DNA of 64,000 nucleotides from Paenibacillus contaminans (GTDB taxonomy: Bacteria > Bacillota > Bacilli > Paenibacillales > NBRC-103111), in the NCBI RefSeq assembly GCF_003285015.1, contig NZ_QMFB01000030.1, positions 231 to 64,230 of the forward strand, in the 5' to 3' direction. Numbering within the stretch: position 1 is the stretch's first letter; each line of letters opens with the position of its first letter. Below the pieces are notes generated by a model. It was given only the letters and a program-made list of their open reading frames with translations. It was not told where the DNA came from and ran no database searches. Shown here in pieces: positions 25,663 through 35,230 of this stretch. The position numbers and the translations under genes were made by a program.

Positions 25663-27204
25663 CTATTTCGTTTTTGCGTATTCCTCGTTCATTTCTTTGA
25701 CGATTTTGTCTCCGCCGCCGGAATTCCAGTCCGCAATCGCCTTATCGATCGCGCCGACAGGCAGCTCGCCTGTAATGATTTTGGTTACGGTCTCGCCGAA
25801 CTTCGTGGACAGCTCCGGACCGATCTTCGTATTGGTATCCGAAACGAGGCCTGTCGCCGGATTCGGTCTTTTAAACTTTTCGTTGATTTCAAAAATGCTC
25901 TGAATCGTCTTCGTGTAGGTCGGGTCATCCCACTTCCGCACCTGGATAAGCGGATCGTTGCGGCGGATGAGCCATGTCGAAATCAAATACGGCCGATCCT
26001 TGTCGAACGCTTCCAGCTTCTCGAATTTGTCGCCGTTCTTCTTGTAATGCACGCCTTCGATACCGTGTTTGATCAGATCGAAGCCTTCGTCGGACAGCAT
26101 ATAATCGAACAGCTCCATGATGCGCTTCTGCTTGGCCTTGTCGGTTTTGGCGTTCAGCACGATTTTCGCCGTCGACAGGCTGCTCGTAATGCCGCCCCGA
26201 AGCCCGGTCGGTCCGGCAGGCGGGTTCAATTGCACGAACTCCGCATTAGGCGACGTTTTCTTGATCAGCGGCACCGAATCCGTATAAAACTCGAACGGAT
26301 TGGCGATCGTAATGCCCGTCTTGCCCGCTTCGAACTTGCTCCACGGATCGCGCGATTTGTTGACTGCGAAGTCTTTGTCCAGCACGCCTTCTTTATAGGC
26401 TTTCTGCATGAAGGTCAAAAAATCTTTCCATTCCTGCGTCTGCGCCTGCAGCGGCACGAGGCTGCCGTTCGCGTCCTTCCAGGCGATCAGCCCGAAAGCG
26501 CCCATCACATGCTCGATATTAAAAAGCGATCCCGTCTTCGTCATGCCGAACGTAATCCCGATCGTGTCCTTCTGGCCGTTTCCGTCCGGATCCCCGTTTA
26601 CGAACGCTTTCGCCACCTCGTAAAATTCGTCCAGCGTATCCGGAACCTTCAGCCCGAGCTTATCCAGCCAATCCTTGCGGATCATGAGCGGGTCGCGCGC
26701 CTCGATGCCGTAATGCGGGATGCCGAATATTTTATCCTTCGGATTCAGCACCTTGTACGTGCTTTCGGACAAATGCTTCGTCAGATTCGGGTAATTCGGA
26801 AGCTCGTCTTTAATATCGAGAAAAATGCCCTTGTCGCGCCATTTGCTGAACAAATCCCCGCCCAAATAAAACGCGTCGGGGAAGCTGTTGGACGCCGCGA
26901 GCACGTTGAGCTTCTCGGTGTAATTGTCCGCGGGCACCCACTGGATTTTCAGATCGATGTTCAGCTTCTCGTTCAGCTTCTTGATGACCGAATAATCGTC
27001 CGGCCAGCCGCCGCCCGCCCAGCTTTGGGTCATGATCGTAATCGGCAGCTTCTCTTTATTTTCCTTGTCGCCGGCAGGCGAATTCGGTGCAGCGCTCTCC
27101 GCCGCCGGCGTGTTCGCGGATTTGCCCGCGCAGCCGGTCAGCGCGCTTGCGGCGAGCGCTCCCGCCAACGCCGCCGCTCCCCATGAAGCAAGCTTTCTGT
27201 TCAT
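25663..27204 (-). CDS. Sugar-binding lipoprotein of an ABC importer (family 1 solute-binding protein)
   Basis: The 513-residue protein has a lipoprotein signal peptide with lipobox ALTGC (Cys25). The mature protein shows the family-1 pattern of large Paenibacillus binding proteins (LPITIMTQSWAGGGWPDDY, NSFPDAFYLGG, YGIEARDPLMIRKDWLDKLG, DPDGNGQKDTIGITFG). It captures an oligosaccharide or similar sugar outside the membrane for the two permeases downstream. The ATG at 27204 follows GGGAGGGG. The sensor kinase and response regulator upstream probably control it. Confidence 0.93.
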   Translation of the reverse strand: MNRKLASWGAAALAGALAASALTGCAGKSANTPAAESAAPNSPAGDKENKEKLPITIMTQSWAGGGWPDDYSVIKKLNEKLNIDLKIQWVPADNYTEKLNVLAASNSFPDAFYLGGDLFSKWRDKGIFLDIKDELPNYPNLTKHLSESTYKVLNPKDKIFGIPHYGIEARDPLMIRKDWLDKLGLKVPDTLDEFYEVAKAFVNGDPDGNGQKDTIGITFGMTKTGSLFNIEHVMGAFGLIAWKDANGSLVPLQAQTQEWKDFLTFMQKAYKEGVLDKDFAVNKSRDPWSKFEAGKTGITIANPFEFYTDSVPLIKKTSPNAEFVQLNPPAGPTGLRGGITSSLSTAKIVLNAKTDKAKQKRIMELFDYMLSDEGFDLIKHGIEGVHYKKNGDKFEKLEAFDKDRPYLISTWLIRRNDPLIQVRKWDDPTYTKTIQSIFEINEKFKRPNPATGLVSDTNTKIGPELSTKFGETVTKIITGELPVGAIDKAIADWNSGGGDKIVKEMNEEYAKTK

Positions 27205-27298
27205 GTTTATTACCCCTCCCAAGTTCATGCAATCGTTTGTCTACGCTTTCAGGGTAACAAAACAAACCGCCTGCCGCCTTACACAATCGTTTCATTTG

Positions 27299-29116
27299 TT
27301 ATCCGATTTTTGGACTGCGGTACGGAATGCGGATCGATACGACCGTCCCCCGTCCAGGAAAAGAATGCAGGGCGACGCCGTAGTCTTCCCCGTACTTCAG
27401 CACCAGCCGGGCTTGGACGCTGGCAATGCCCAGCGATTCCTGGGGCAGCTGCTTGTCCTTCACATGATTCGTAATGAAAGCAAGCCGTTCGTTCAGCTCG
27501 CGCATCCGTTCCTCGGAAATGCCGGGGCCGTTGTCCGCGATTTCGATCACGAGAACCGCATCGTCCTGAAAGGCGCTCACCATAATAGCGCCATGGCCCC
27601 CCTTCGGCTCGATGCCGTATTTGACGGCGTTTTCGACAAGCGGCTGCAGGGTCAGCTTCTCGATTAGGCAATCGTGAAATTTTTCGTTTACGTAAATATG
27701 GCTTTCGAAATAATGAGGGAAGCGCACGCGAATGATTTCCAAATATTTGGACAGATGCGTCAGCTCGTCGCCGATCGTCACTTCGCTTTCCGCATATTTG
27801 GCGGTATACCGGTATACGTCGGCCAAATTTTTGGCCATCTTCTCGACCCTCGGCACGTTTTCGAGATACGCGATGCTTTTGATGATGTCGAGCGAATTGT
27901 ACAGCAGATGCGGATTGATCTGATTTTGCAGCGCCTGGATGAGCGCTTCCTTCTGCCGCAGCCGGACATGCATCTCCTGAATGCGCAGCTCGTATACCGT
28001 TTCCAGCAGCTCGTTGATTTGCTCCACCATCCGGTTGAAGCTGTGGCCCAGCTGTTGGAATTCCATCTGTCCTGCGTCGTCGACCGCACGTACGGAGAAA
28101 TCTCCCCTTGCTACGCTCTGCATTACCTGCTTGAGACGGATGATCGGCTTCACGAAGATGTTCGAAACGAGCGGAACGACTGCGATAATCGCGACGCTTA
28201 CGATCATAAACGCAAAAAACGTAGACCCTCTGGCCGCCTTCAAGCCGCTCGACATCTCGTCGAACGGGACGATCGAAACGATATTCCAATCGGTGATCGT
28301 AGACCGTTTGACGGACACGAGCATTTTATCGCCGTTCCAATATTGGATGGACGACTGCTCCTCGCGATCGAAGGAGAGCGAAGCCAGGTCCGTTCGGCCG
28401 ACACCCATGCCCAGCCAGTCCTGATTCGGATGATAAACGATGCGGTCGTCCGCGAGAATGAAAAAAAATCCCGTCTTCCCGAGCGCCGATTTGCCCAGAA
28501 TGTCGTGAATTTTGGAGAATGTAATATCGATGACAAGCTTTCCCGTTACGTTCAAATCGTCCGTACTGTAAATCGGAATGAGCAAAGAAAGCACGGGGGT
28601 GCCGTTCTGCTGCGGATACGGGTATGCGGTGCGATGCGTAGGCAAAATGACAAGCGAATCGTTCGGCGGCAGGTCGTACCAAGGCTCGTTCCGATACGAC
28701 AAGCTGTCGGTATTGATATTGCCGGTCATCGAAATAATGCGCTGCTCCCGGTTCACCAGAAACATGCCGATAATTTCGGGGAAGTTGAATGCGACGTAAC
28801 GCTTCAGCTCCATCTGGATGTTGTCGATATCGTCGGACGTATGCACGCGCTTGCCGCTTAGCCAGCTTTGATTCAGATCGCTCTTGAGAAGCGTGGAGGT
28901 GGAGCTGGCGATCTGCTTGAAGTAGTCGTCGAGATGATAGTTCAGCCGGGATTGCGCTTCGCCGGAAATCGTGAAGAAATCTTTTTTGACCGCTTCGCTG
29001 AAATAATGGATCGTGAACAAATTGAGAATGAGGATGGAAATCAGGCTGACGCCGAGGAAAGCCAGGATCATGTTCGTCTTGATGGAAAAAGGGATCGGCA
29101 GCCGCAAACGTTTCAC
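27299..29116 (-). CDS. YesM-type sensor histidine kinase
   Basis: The 605-residue protein has an N-terminal membrane helix (about 14-36), an extracytoplasmic Cache-like domain, a second helix (TFFAFMIVSVAIIAVVPLVS), a HAMP linker (KPIIRLKQVMQSVARGDFSVR), the phospho-acceptor NPHLLYNSLD in the His_kinase fold, and an ATPase domain (LVENAVKYG, ADNGPGISEE). The common form is NPHFLYN, so Leu replaces Phe. Its ATG overlaps the stop of the response regulator as ATGA. It probably senses the sugar taken up by the adjacent importer. Confidence 0.93.
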   Translation of the reverse strand: MKRLRLPIPFSIKTNMILAFLGVSLISILILNLFTIHYFSEAVKKDFFTISGEAQSRLNYHLDDYFKQIASSTSTLLKSDLNQSWLSGKRVHTSDDIDNIQMELKRYVAFNFPEIIGMFLVNREQRIISMTGNINTDSLSYRNEPWYDLPPNDSLVILPTHRTAYPYPQQNGTPVLSLLIPIYSTDDLNVTGKLVIDITFSKIHDILGKSALGKTGFFFILADDRIVYHPNQDWLGMGVGRTDLASLSFDREEQSSIQYWNGDKMLVSVKRSTITDWNIVSIVPFDEMSSGLKAARGSTFFAFMIVSVAIIAVVPLVSNIFVKPIIRLKQVMQSVARGDFSVRAVDDAGQMEFQQLGHSFNRMVEQINELLETVYELRIQEMHVRLRQKEALIQALQNQINPHLLYNSLDIIKSIAYLENVPRVEKMAKNLADVYRYTAKYAESEVTIGDELTHLSKYLEIIRVRFPHYFESHIYVNEKFHDCLIEKLTLQPLVENAVKYGIEPKGGHGAIMVSAFQDDAVLVIEIADNGPGISEERMRELNERLAFITNHVKDKQLPQESLGIASVQARLVLKYGEDYGVALHSFPGRGTVVSIRIPYRSPKIG

Positions 29117-30135
29117 AGTCCGATGCTCCTTCTGTATTCGTTCGGCGCCATGCCGGCGACCGATTTGAATACCCGGTTGAAATAATGCAGGGATGCGAAA
29201 CCGACCAGCTCGGCGACCTCGTATATTTTCATATCCGATTCCAAAAGCAGCAGCTTCGCTTGCTCGATGCGGGTCTGGTTTAAATAGTTGATAAACGATT
29301 CGCCTGCGACTTGCTTAAAAACCGTGCTGAAATACGACAAGCTGAGCTCCGACCGCTCCGCGACGATCTTAAGCGTGACGTCGTGCATGTAGTTTTGCTT
29401 GACATAATCGCATGCTTGCTTGATCGAATGCTTGAGTCTGTAATCGCCTTGCTTCTTGCGGCCCTGAATCCACATTTCCACAACCCGGTGAAAATATAAA
29501 CGCACATCGTCTTCGCGTATCGGCTCGGATTCGCAAGGCAGCCCGCCCGCTGTTTCGCCATCGGCAAGGTCAAGCATCGCGCCGAGCTTGGCGTCCAAAA
29601 TACGCAGCATGCCGATGCGAACGCCGGGATGAACATCCTTCATCCGCAAAATCGACTTTACAAGCAAGCCTTGCTCCGTAAGCAGCTGCTTCGGATCCCT
29701 ATTCGGCATCTCGTCGACGAACGATTGGATGCGGAGGTAGCAGCCGTTCAACTCTTTGATGTTGGCGAGCCTATCCAGCGACCTTTTTAAAGCGCTTTCC
29801 AATTCTTCGGCGTCGACGGGCTTCAGCAAATATTCCGACACGTTGTACCGGATCGCCTGCTTGGCGTAATCGAATTGATCGTAGCCGCTGATGATGATCG
29901 GCACGACCGGCAGCTTATGCTCCGCAATTTGGCGAATGACCCAAAGCCCGTCGCGGTTCGGCATCATAATGTCCGTAATAAGCACCGTCGGCCACAGCTC
30001 GTTGATAAGCGCCCACGCCTCCTCGCCGTCCGCCGCTTCGCCTACGACCTTGAAGCCGTAATGGTTCCGCTCGATCATCTCGACGATCGCCTTGCGAATC
30101 CAACCTTCATCTTCCGCAACAATGACTTGGTACAT
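29113..30135 (-). CDS. YesN-type response regulator with AraC DNA-binding domain
   Basis: The 340-residue protein has a receiver domain with acidic pocket (AEDE), phospho-acceptor Asp55 (VLITDIMMPNRDG) and conserved Lys in YLLKPVD, and a C-terminal double helix-turn-helix of the AraC type (DVTLKIVAERSELSLSYFSTVFKQVAGESF, then KIYEVAELVGFASLHYFNRVFKSVAGMAPNEY). It is coupled to the kinase gene and should activate the ABC importer that follows. Confidence 0.93.
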   Translation of the reverse strand: MYQVIVAEDEGWIRKAIVEMIERNHYGFKVVGEAADGEEAWALINELWPTVLITDIMMPNRDGLWVIRQIAEHKLPVVPIIISGYDQFDYAKQAIRYNVSEYLLKPVDAEELESALKRSLDRLANIKELNGCYLRIQSFVDEMPNRDPKQLLTEQGLLVKSILRMKDVHPGVRIGMLRILDAKLGAMLDLADGETAGGLPCESEPIREDDVRLYFHRVVEMWIQGRKKQGDYRLKHSIKQACDYVKQNYMHDVTLKIVAERSELSLSYFSTVFKQVAGESFINYLNQTRIEQAKLLLLESDMKIYEVAELVGFASLHYFNRVFKSVAGMAPNEYRRSIGL

Positions 30136-30309
30136 AACTTCGCTCTCCCTTGCAAGTGTTTATTTATAAAAGCGAACCGACGGGAGTCCCTTGGGATCCA
30201 TAAGGACTTTTCTTCCCGTTAAGTCATCCTGTTTTCCGTTCTCTCACGCAAGGCCATTCCCGTTTTCCATTGCAATCATCAGTCTCCGGGCACGCTCGAA
30301 TTCCGGCGG

Positions 30310-31179
30310 TTATTTGCGTTCCGCCCGTTTTTTTCTGAATTGATCCGGCGTCATCCCCGCAGCCTTGCGAAACATCCGGATAAAATAGTTCGTTTCCATG
30401 CCGATACGTCCGGCGATGTCCTTGACGGTAATGTTCTCGTGCGAATCCATCAGCTCGATCGCTTTATCCAGCCTGATCTTTTGAACATATTGCAGCATGC
30501 TGATGCCATGCGTCTTCACGAACAAGCGGTTCAAATATTGATGCGTGTAACCCAAGGAAGAAGCGACGTTGGACAGCGCGATATTTTCGTTGTAATGCTC
30601 TTGCAGGTATAGCGCCGCCAGCCGTACTACGGCATCTCCTGCTAGGACATCTTCCTGCGATACGTTCGCAGCCGATTCGGAATGTTCATGGCAAAGCATC
30701 ATCCTGTTCAGATCGGCAAGCAATCCGTACAACAAACGAACAGCCGCCCACTCCGCGCCTTCTTCGGCTGCATCGCCGAGCTTCCAAATATCGTCGAGCC
30801 CGCTCCAAATTAGCTCCGCCTCGATTTCCGACATCCCTCTCAGCCGGCAAGCTTCGATCCCGAAATGCTCCAGCAATCGCTCCGTCTTCGTACCCGCAAA
30901 GGAAACGTATCCGACCTCCCACGGTCCTTCCGATACGGGATAGTATTCGTGCGGCAGTCCGGCAGGCATTAGCATGTACTGATACGGACCGAAAAGAAAC
31001 GACTCCTTGTCCGATAAATGAACGCGCCCCTGCCCGCCGCGGGCAAAAAGAAGCTGATGTGTGGAAAATCCGTCCGGCCGCGCCATACGGCTTTGCTTAT
31101 TGTAGCCGACCGTGTGCACGTACAAAGGCATCGGAACGGTCGGCGGCGCAAAAAAACGAATGATACGGACTGTCGACAT
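30310..31179 (-). CDS. AraC family transcription regulator
   Basis: The 289-residue protein has an N-terminal cupin-like sensor part (YNKQSRMARPDGFSTHQLLFARGGQGRVHL, YMLMPAGLPHEYYPV) and a C-terminal AraC domain (NIALSNVASSLGYTHQYLNRLFVKTHG, NITVKDIAGRIGMETNYFIRMFRKAAGMTPDQFRKK). The ATG at 31179 is preceded by AAAGGGGAACGGAC. It may control the two-component/ABC module downstream or the oxidoreductase pair upstream. The ligand is unknown. Confidence 0.9.
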   Translation of the reverse strand: MSTVRIIRFFAPPTVPMPLYVHTVGYNKQSRMARPDGFSTHQLLFARGGQGRVHLSDKESFLFGPYQYMLMPAGLPHEYYPVSEGPWEVGYVSFAGTKTERLLEHFGIEACRLRGMSEIEAELIWSGLDDIWKLGDAAEEGAEWAAVRLLYGLLADLNRMMLCHEHSESAANVSQEDVLAGDAVVRLAALYLQEHYNENIALSNVASSLGYTHQYLNRLFVKTHGISMLQYVQKIRLDKAIELMDSHENITVKDIAGRIGMETNYFIRMFRKAAGMTPDQFRKKRAERK

Positions 31180-31766
31180 GTCCGTTCCCCTTTCTTTTAT
31201 ATTCAATTTGTTATATATATGTTCATGGCGATATTATCCCTATATTATTATAAATATCGCTATTTTAATAGACGTTTTGGATAAAATATTCAAAACGTTA
31301 TATCATTCGAGTTGCCTCTTCGTGTTTTCGCCATTTACGCAAGCCTACGCGTATGGAGAAGTAGTGCTAACTGGAAAATCTACATCTATTTTCAGATTCA
31401 AGACGAGAAAAAGACATTTAACGGGAAAAACTACAGGTAATTTTAGGTGTTTCTGCGTTTATGAGTATTTTCAATAATAATAACTGTAGTTTTTCCATCA
31501 AGATCTATAAATCAATGGAATTTCCGAAATTTAGCTGTAGTTTTTCCATTTCGCTTGGGGACGATTGAACGATTCCTTTTGTCAATCTGTGGCTTAGAAT
31601 TGTAGGTTTTCAAGTACAAGATCTGCTTTAGAACTGTCGGCATCCAAATGACGGACATTTCCTGATTTCACAGAGTGACTCTCTTATTGGGAGCTAACAT
31701 TCCCGCCGTCAAAACAAGCAACCCCGTCCGTTTAGGGACGAGGTTGCAAAAGCGAATACTTATAAA
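31180..31766. repeat. AT-rich intergenic region with repeats of an AAAAACTACAG core
   Basis: No gene is supported. The DNA is much richer in A+T than its neighbours. The core occurs twice as CTGTAGTTTTTCC (31484-31496 and about 31535-31547) and inverted as GGAAAAACTACAG (31424-31436), with a looser copy near 31366. The pair 31424-31436/31484-31496 could form a hairpin of 13 bp. A related TTTAACGGAAAAG stretch lies near 34300. This looks like a dispersed intergenic repeat rather than a regulatory site of one gene. Confidence 0.55.
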
Positions 31767-32858
31767 TTATGGCTTGATCTTAACCCAAGCATGGTTGGTT
31801 AACGAAGACATTGCCGCCTCCGCCGTCGCTACGGAATCACGAGCCGCCGTTCCGTCGAACAGCATCGCAAATTCCTCCTCGACCGGCTTGCCTTGAATCG
31901 CATCTCGCAAACGGATCATTTCCGCTTGAATCGCGCTTCTTAAAAACTGAGGCGGACGCGAATTCGGCCCGGTAAATGCGGTTTTCCCATCCAGCTGCAG
32001 GTAGCTGCCGCGCCGTTCCTCGTCTTCATCCGGCTTCCCGTTGATGCCGAACGTTTCGATCCCCGATATCGTTTTGACGGATATTTCGGAGCGCTGAAAA
32101 TCGATCAGAACGGCGCCTTCCGTACCGTTGATTTTGACGAAGTGTCCGCCCCACCGGAAACCGGAGCCGTACTGCATCGTCCCGACCGCTCCGTTCGAAA
32201 ATTCAAGCGTCAGCAGCAAATTATCCGGAATGCTCCCGGGTGCCGCTTCTCCCGGATTTATATTTCCGCCAGCCAGAAGCGCGGAAGAAGCCGGTCCGAG
32301 AAACGCCTGAATTAAATCCAGCTCGTGTATGAAATGAAAGAGCAGTCCCCCGGTACGCCCGGGGTCATGCTTCCAGCCGCTGCCCGTCCGCTTATCGAGC
32401 CAGCCTGTACGTTCCGCATGCACGACGAGCGGCCGTCCGATTGCGCCGCCGGTTATCAATTGCTTGGCCCGCCGAATGCCGTCCAAAAAATGCAAAATAT
32501 GGCCCGCCATCAGTTGGACGTTAGCATTCCCGCATGCCTTGATCATCTCTTCGCAGTCGGTTGACGATAATGCGATCGGCTTCTCGCAAAACACATGCTT
32601 CCCGTTATGCGCGGCGAGTAGGACATGCTCCTTATGAAGATCGTTCGGACTTGCCACAACGATCGCGTCGATGTCGCTCCGGCCGGCGAGTTCTTCCACG
32701 CTGTCCGTCATTTCGCAGTTTAACTCCCCGGCAAGAAGCTTGGCGCTGTCGTCGGCTCCTCCTGTGACTGCAGCGACACGCGTGCCCTCCAGTTCATGCA
32801 AGACCCTAGCCAGCTCCGCACCGAAATTGCCGCAGCCAATGACGCCGAATCTTAACAA
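31767..32858 (-). CDS. Gfo/Idh/MocA family oxidoreductase (tandem paralogue 2)
   Basis: The 363-residue protein has the Rossmann motif FGVIGCGNFGAELARVL, the family EKP motif (HVFCEKPIAL) and a GGLLFHFIHELD segment with the catalytic-region His/Asp pair. It is a clear paralogue of the gene just upstream. I chose a TTG start at 32858 because GGAGG lies seven bases upstream and the protein then begins exactly at the Rossmann strand; the frame stays open far upstream into the other gene without a matching site. It is probably NAD(P)-dependent and acts on a sugar-related substrate. Confidence 0.85.
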   Translation of the reverse strand: MLRFGVIGCGNFGAELARVLHELEGTRVAAVTGGADDSAKLLAGELNCEMTDSVEELAGRSDIDAIVVASPNDLHKEHVLLAAHNGKHVFCEKPIALSSTDCEEMIKACGNANVQLMAGHILHFLDGIRRAKQLITGGAIGRPLVVHAERTGWLDKRTGSGWKHDPGRTGGLLFHFIHELDLIQAFLGPASSALLAGGNINPGEAAPGSIPDNLLLTLEFSNGAVGTMQYGSGFRWGGHFVKINGTEGAVLIDFQRSEISVKTISGIETFGINGKPDEDEERRGSYLQLDGKTAFTGPNSRPPQFLRSAIQAEMIRLRDAIQGKPVEEEFAMLFDGTAARDSVATAEAAMSSLTNHAWVKIKP

Positions 32859-32875
32859 TGGTCTTCCTCCTTCCA

Positions 32876-33976
32876 CTAACGCTGCTTTGGTTTGATATCG
32901 ATCCATTTTTTCTGCTGCAAGGAAACCATTGAGGCTTCCGCCGCCGCAATCGAGGAAAGTGCGGCCGTACCGTCGAACAGCGCCTTCAGGCTTTCCAGAA
33001 TCGGCTTGCCGAGCACGGCTTCCGAAAAAGCGCCCAGTTCCTTGCGGATCAGGTTTGCCAGCCACCCCGGCATGCGGGAAGAAGCCGTTCCGTAAGCGAC
33101 TCCGCCATCGGCCCGCACATAAGACTGTGCACGCTCCATATCTTCTTCTGCGGAGGCATTCAGAAGAAAGTGCTCGATGCCGCTTCCTTTTTTCAGCTCG
33201 ACCTTGGACCGCTTCAGATCAAGGAGAATGGCGCCCTCCGTGCCGTTGATTTTGACAAAATGCTCCCCCCAGCGGAAGCCTGAGCCGTATTGCATCGTGC
33301 CCAGCGCCCCCCCCTCGAACTGCAGCGTCAGCAGCAGAACGTCGTCCTCGTCGCCGAAGCCTTCCCCTTGATGCGCCAGGTTGCCGCCCGCAGTACAAAC
33401 CGACAGTGCCGGTCCCATAATCGCCTGAAGAAAATCGAGCTCGTGAATGTGATGGAACAGATGGCCGCCGGAGGTGGCGTTATTTTTCTTCCAGCTCACC
33501 TTTTGCTGCGGCTCTTCCCAGCCCGTTCTTTCCGAATGGCAGACGAGCGGCCGGCCGATCGCGCCTTCCTCGATCCAACGCTTGATTTGTTCGACTCCGT
33601 TCATAAAATGCATAATATGGCCCGCCATAAAGATGACGCCGGCTTTCCGGCAAGCCTCCACCATTTCTTCGCAGTCCTGCAGCGTAAGCGCTATCGGCTT
33701 TTCGCAAAATACGTGCTTCCCGTTCCTCGCAGCTTGTACGACCGCTTCTTTATGGAGGTGGCTAGGGCTCGCAACCACAATCGCGTCGATATCGCTGCGC
33801 TCCGTCAGCGCTTCCAAGCGCTCGACCGCTTCGCATTGAAGCTCTTCGGCGAGCACCGAAGCGCGGGTTCCGCCATGCACGGCGACAAGCCTGCAATCTT
33901 CCATTCCGTTCAAAACCCGAGCGAGCTCCCCGCCGAAGTAACCGCAGCCGACCACTCCGAAACGAACGATTTCCAT
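32876..33976 (-). CDS. Gfo/Idh/MocA family oxidoreductase (tandem paralogue 1)
   Basis: The 366-residue protein has FGVVGCGYFGGELARVL at the N-terminus, HVFCEKPIAL (EKP) and GGHLFHHIHELD. It aligns along its length with the next gene (for example SDIDAIVVASP and MAGHI in both). The ATG at 33976 follows GGAGGATCTCAT. Seventeen bases separate the two genes, so they form an operon. A well-matched cre site lies 109 bases upstream, pointing to CcpA control. Confidence 0.88.
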   Translation of the reverse strand: MEIVRFGVVGCGYFGGELARVLNGMEDCRLVAVHGGTRASVLAEELQCEAVERLEALTERSDIDAIVVASPSHLHKEAVVQAARNGKHVFCEKPIALTLQDCEEMVEACRKAGVIFMAGHIMHFMNGVEQIKRWIEEGAIGRPLVCHSERTGWEEPQQKVSWKKNNATSGGHLFHHIHELDFLQAIMGPALSVCTAGGNLAHQGEGFGDEDDVLLLTLQFEGGALGTMQYGSGFRWGEHFVKINGTEGAILLDLKRSKVELKKGSGIEHFLLNASAEEDMERAQSYVRADGGVAYGTASSRMPGWLANLIRKELGAFSEAVLGKPILESLKALFDGTAALSSIAAAEASMVSLQQKKWIDIKPKQR

Positions 33977-34084
33977 ATGAGATCCTCCAGACAACAGCGT
34001 ATTTTTACACTTCAACTTGCGAATTTGCAATCTGCTTTGTGCCGCAATTAATAAAATATTCCGCGCTCTCCGTGCAAATACCCA

Positions 34085-34098
34085 TTCAAGCGCTTACA
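34085..34098 (-). promoter_or_regulatory. Candidate cre site (CcpA) upstream of the oxidoreductase pair
   Basis: On the minus strand TGTAAGCGCTTGAA matches the B. subtilis cre consensus TGWAARCGYTWNCW at 13 of 14 positions. Catabolite control is inferred. Confidence 0.55.
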
Positions 34099-34548
34099 TG
34101 ACTAATTATACCTCCTCGATATTTAAGAGAATAGGTAAGAATCTTCGTTCCTCGTTCACTTTCCTTTGAAAATTCGAAATCGTTCACAATATTTGTGGAA
34201 ATGTTCACTTTTTTTTGACTTCGTCAGCGATCATTCTTGAAGCAGGAAGCAAGCATTCTTCTCTTACGGCTGGCATTATTTTGTTAATAAAAAGTGATTT
34301 GAACGTTTAACGGAAAAGAGAGACGCTATGGGCGACGCCGCCTTCCTCAATAACGCCAAAAAACTGAAAAGTACGAGTCACCCGCCTATACTAACAGCTC
34401 GATTGCTTGTTCGCGCTGCGGGTAGTGCCGCTCAGTCGCTTGTTCACATTTCCGTTAGTGCGGAGGCCAGCCTCATGAACAATAAGGTTTTCTCCACTAA
34501 TCCCACGGTTCGTGCATAACCGTTACGAGTTCCGTGTTTGCTTTCCTA
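34099..34548. other. Intergenic region, no gene supported
   Basis: Contains a stretch related to the AAAAACTACAG repeat family (TTTAACGGAAAAG near 34305) and a 63-codon plus-strand frame (34328-34519) with only a weak GAGAG upstream and no recognisable protein character. It leads directly into the tandem repeat block. Confidence 0.5.
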
Positions 34549-34584
34549 ACCAGGTCATCAATCCCTAATATAAGACTTGACGGC
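34549..34584 (-). repeat. Inverted partial unit at the left edge of the tandem array
   Basis: This segment is an inverted, shortened copy of the start of the 107-bp unit. AGACTTGACGGC (34573-34584) is a perfect inverted repeat of GCCGTCAAGTCT (34595-34606) around a 10-base centre containing ACTAGT, and the inversion continues outward through AATCCCTA and ACCAGGT with about 11 bases missing. Confidence 0.8.
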
Positions 34585-35230
34585 CTACTAGTACGCCGTC
34601 AAGTCTAAAACTAGGGATTCGGATAACTGACATTACCTGGTAAACTGGTGCCATGCTACGAAACGTAATCCCTAGTTTAAGCGTTGAAAGTCTACTAGTA
34701 CGCCGTCAAGTCTAAAACTAGGGATTCGGATAAACGGACATTACCTGGTAAAATGGTGCCATGCTACGAAACGTTAATCCCTAGTTTAAGCGTTGAAAGG
34801 CTACTAGTACCCCATCAAGTCTAAAACTAGGGATTCGGATAACTGACATTACCTGGTAAACTGGTGCCATGCTACGAAACGTAATCCCTAGTTTAAGCGT
34901 TGAAAGTCTACTAGTACGCCGTCAAGTCTAAAACTAGGGATTCGGATAAACGGACATTACCTGGTAAAATGGTGCCATGCTACGAAACGTTAATCCCTAG
35001 TTTAAGCGTTGAAAGGCTACTAGTACCCCATCAAGTCTAAAACTAGGGATTCGGATAACTGACATTACCTGGTAAACTGGTGCCATGCTACGAAACGTAA
35101 TCCCTAGTTTAAGCGTTGAAAGGCTACTAGTACCCCATCAAGTCTAAAACTAGGGATTCGGATAACTGACATTACCTGGTAAACTGGTGCCATGCTACGA
35201 AACGTAATCCCTAGTTTAAGCGTTGAAAGT
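34585..35230 (+). repeat. Tandem array of six 107/109-bp units
   Basis: Units start at 34585, 34692, 34801, 34908, 35017 and 35124, each with CTACTAGTAC. Units 2 and 4 are the identical 109-bp form; the other four are 107 bp and nearly identical, so a 216-bp higher-order pair is itself repeated. Every unit contains the perfect 12-bp inverted repeat AAACTAGGGATT / AATCCCTAGTTT spanning 71 bp and an inner palindrome TTACCTGGTAA. There is no coding sequence, and no variable spacer, so it is not a CRISPR array. Confidence 0.95.

Noticed and set aside
25570..27186. 538-codon plus-strand frame opposite the binding lipoprotein gene
   Set aside because: It lies antisense to a clear lipoprotein gene with a lipobox and has Arg-rich low-complexity content.
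27279..28289. 336-codon minus-strand frame within the sensor kinase
   Set aside because: Same strand but another frame of the YesM-type kinase; the kinase motifs are all in the other frame.
34328..34519. 63-codon plus-strand frame before the repeat array
   Set aside because: Weak upstream site, no conserved pattern, and the sequence overlaps repeat-family DNA.
34585..35230. CRISPR array or integron attC array
   Set aside because: There are no variable spacers, and the units lack the paired attC core sites and gene cassettes; the whole 107/109-bp unit is repeated.
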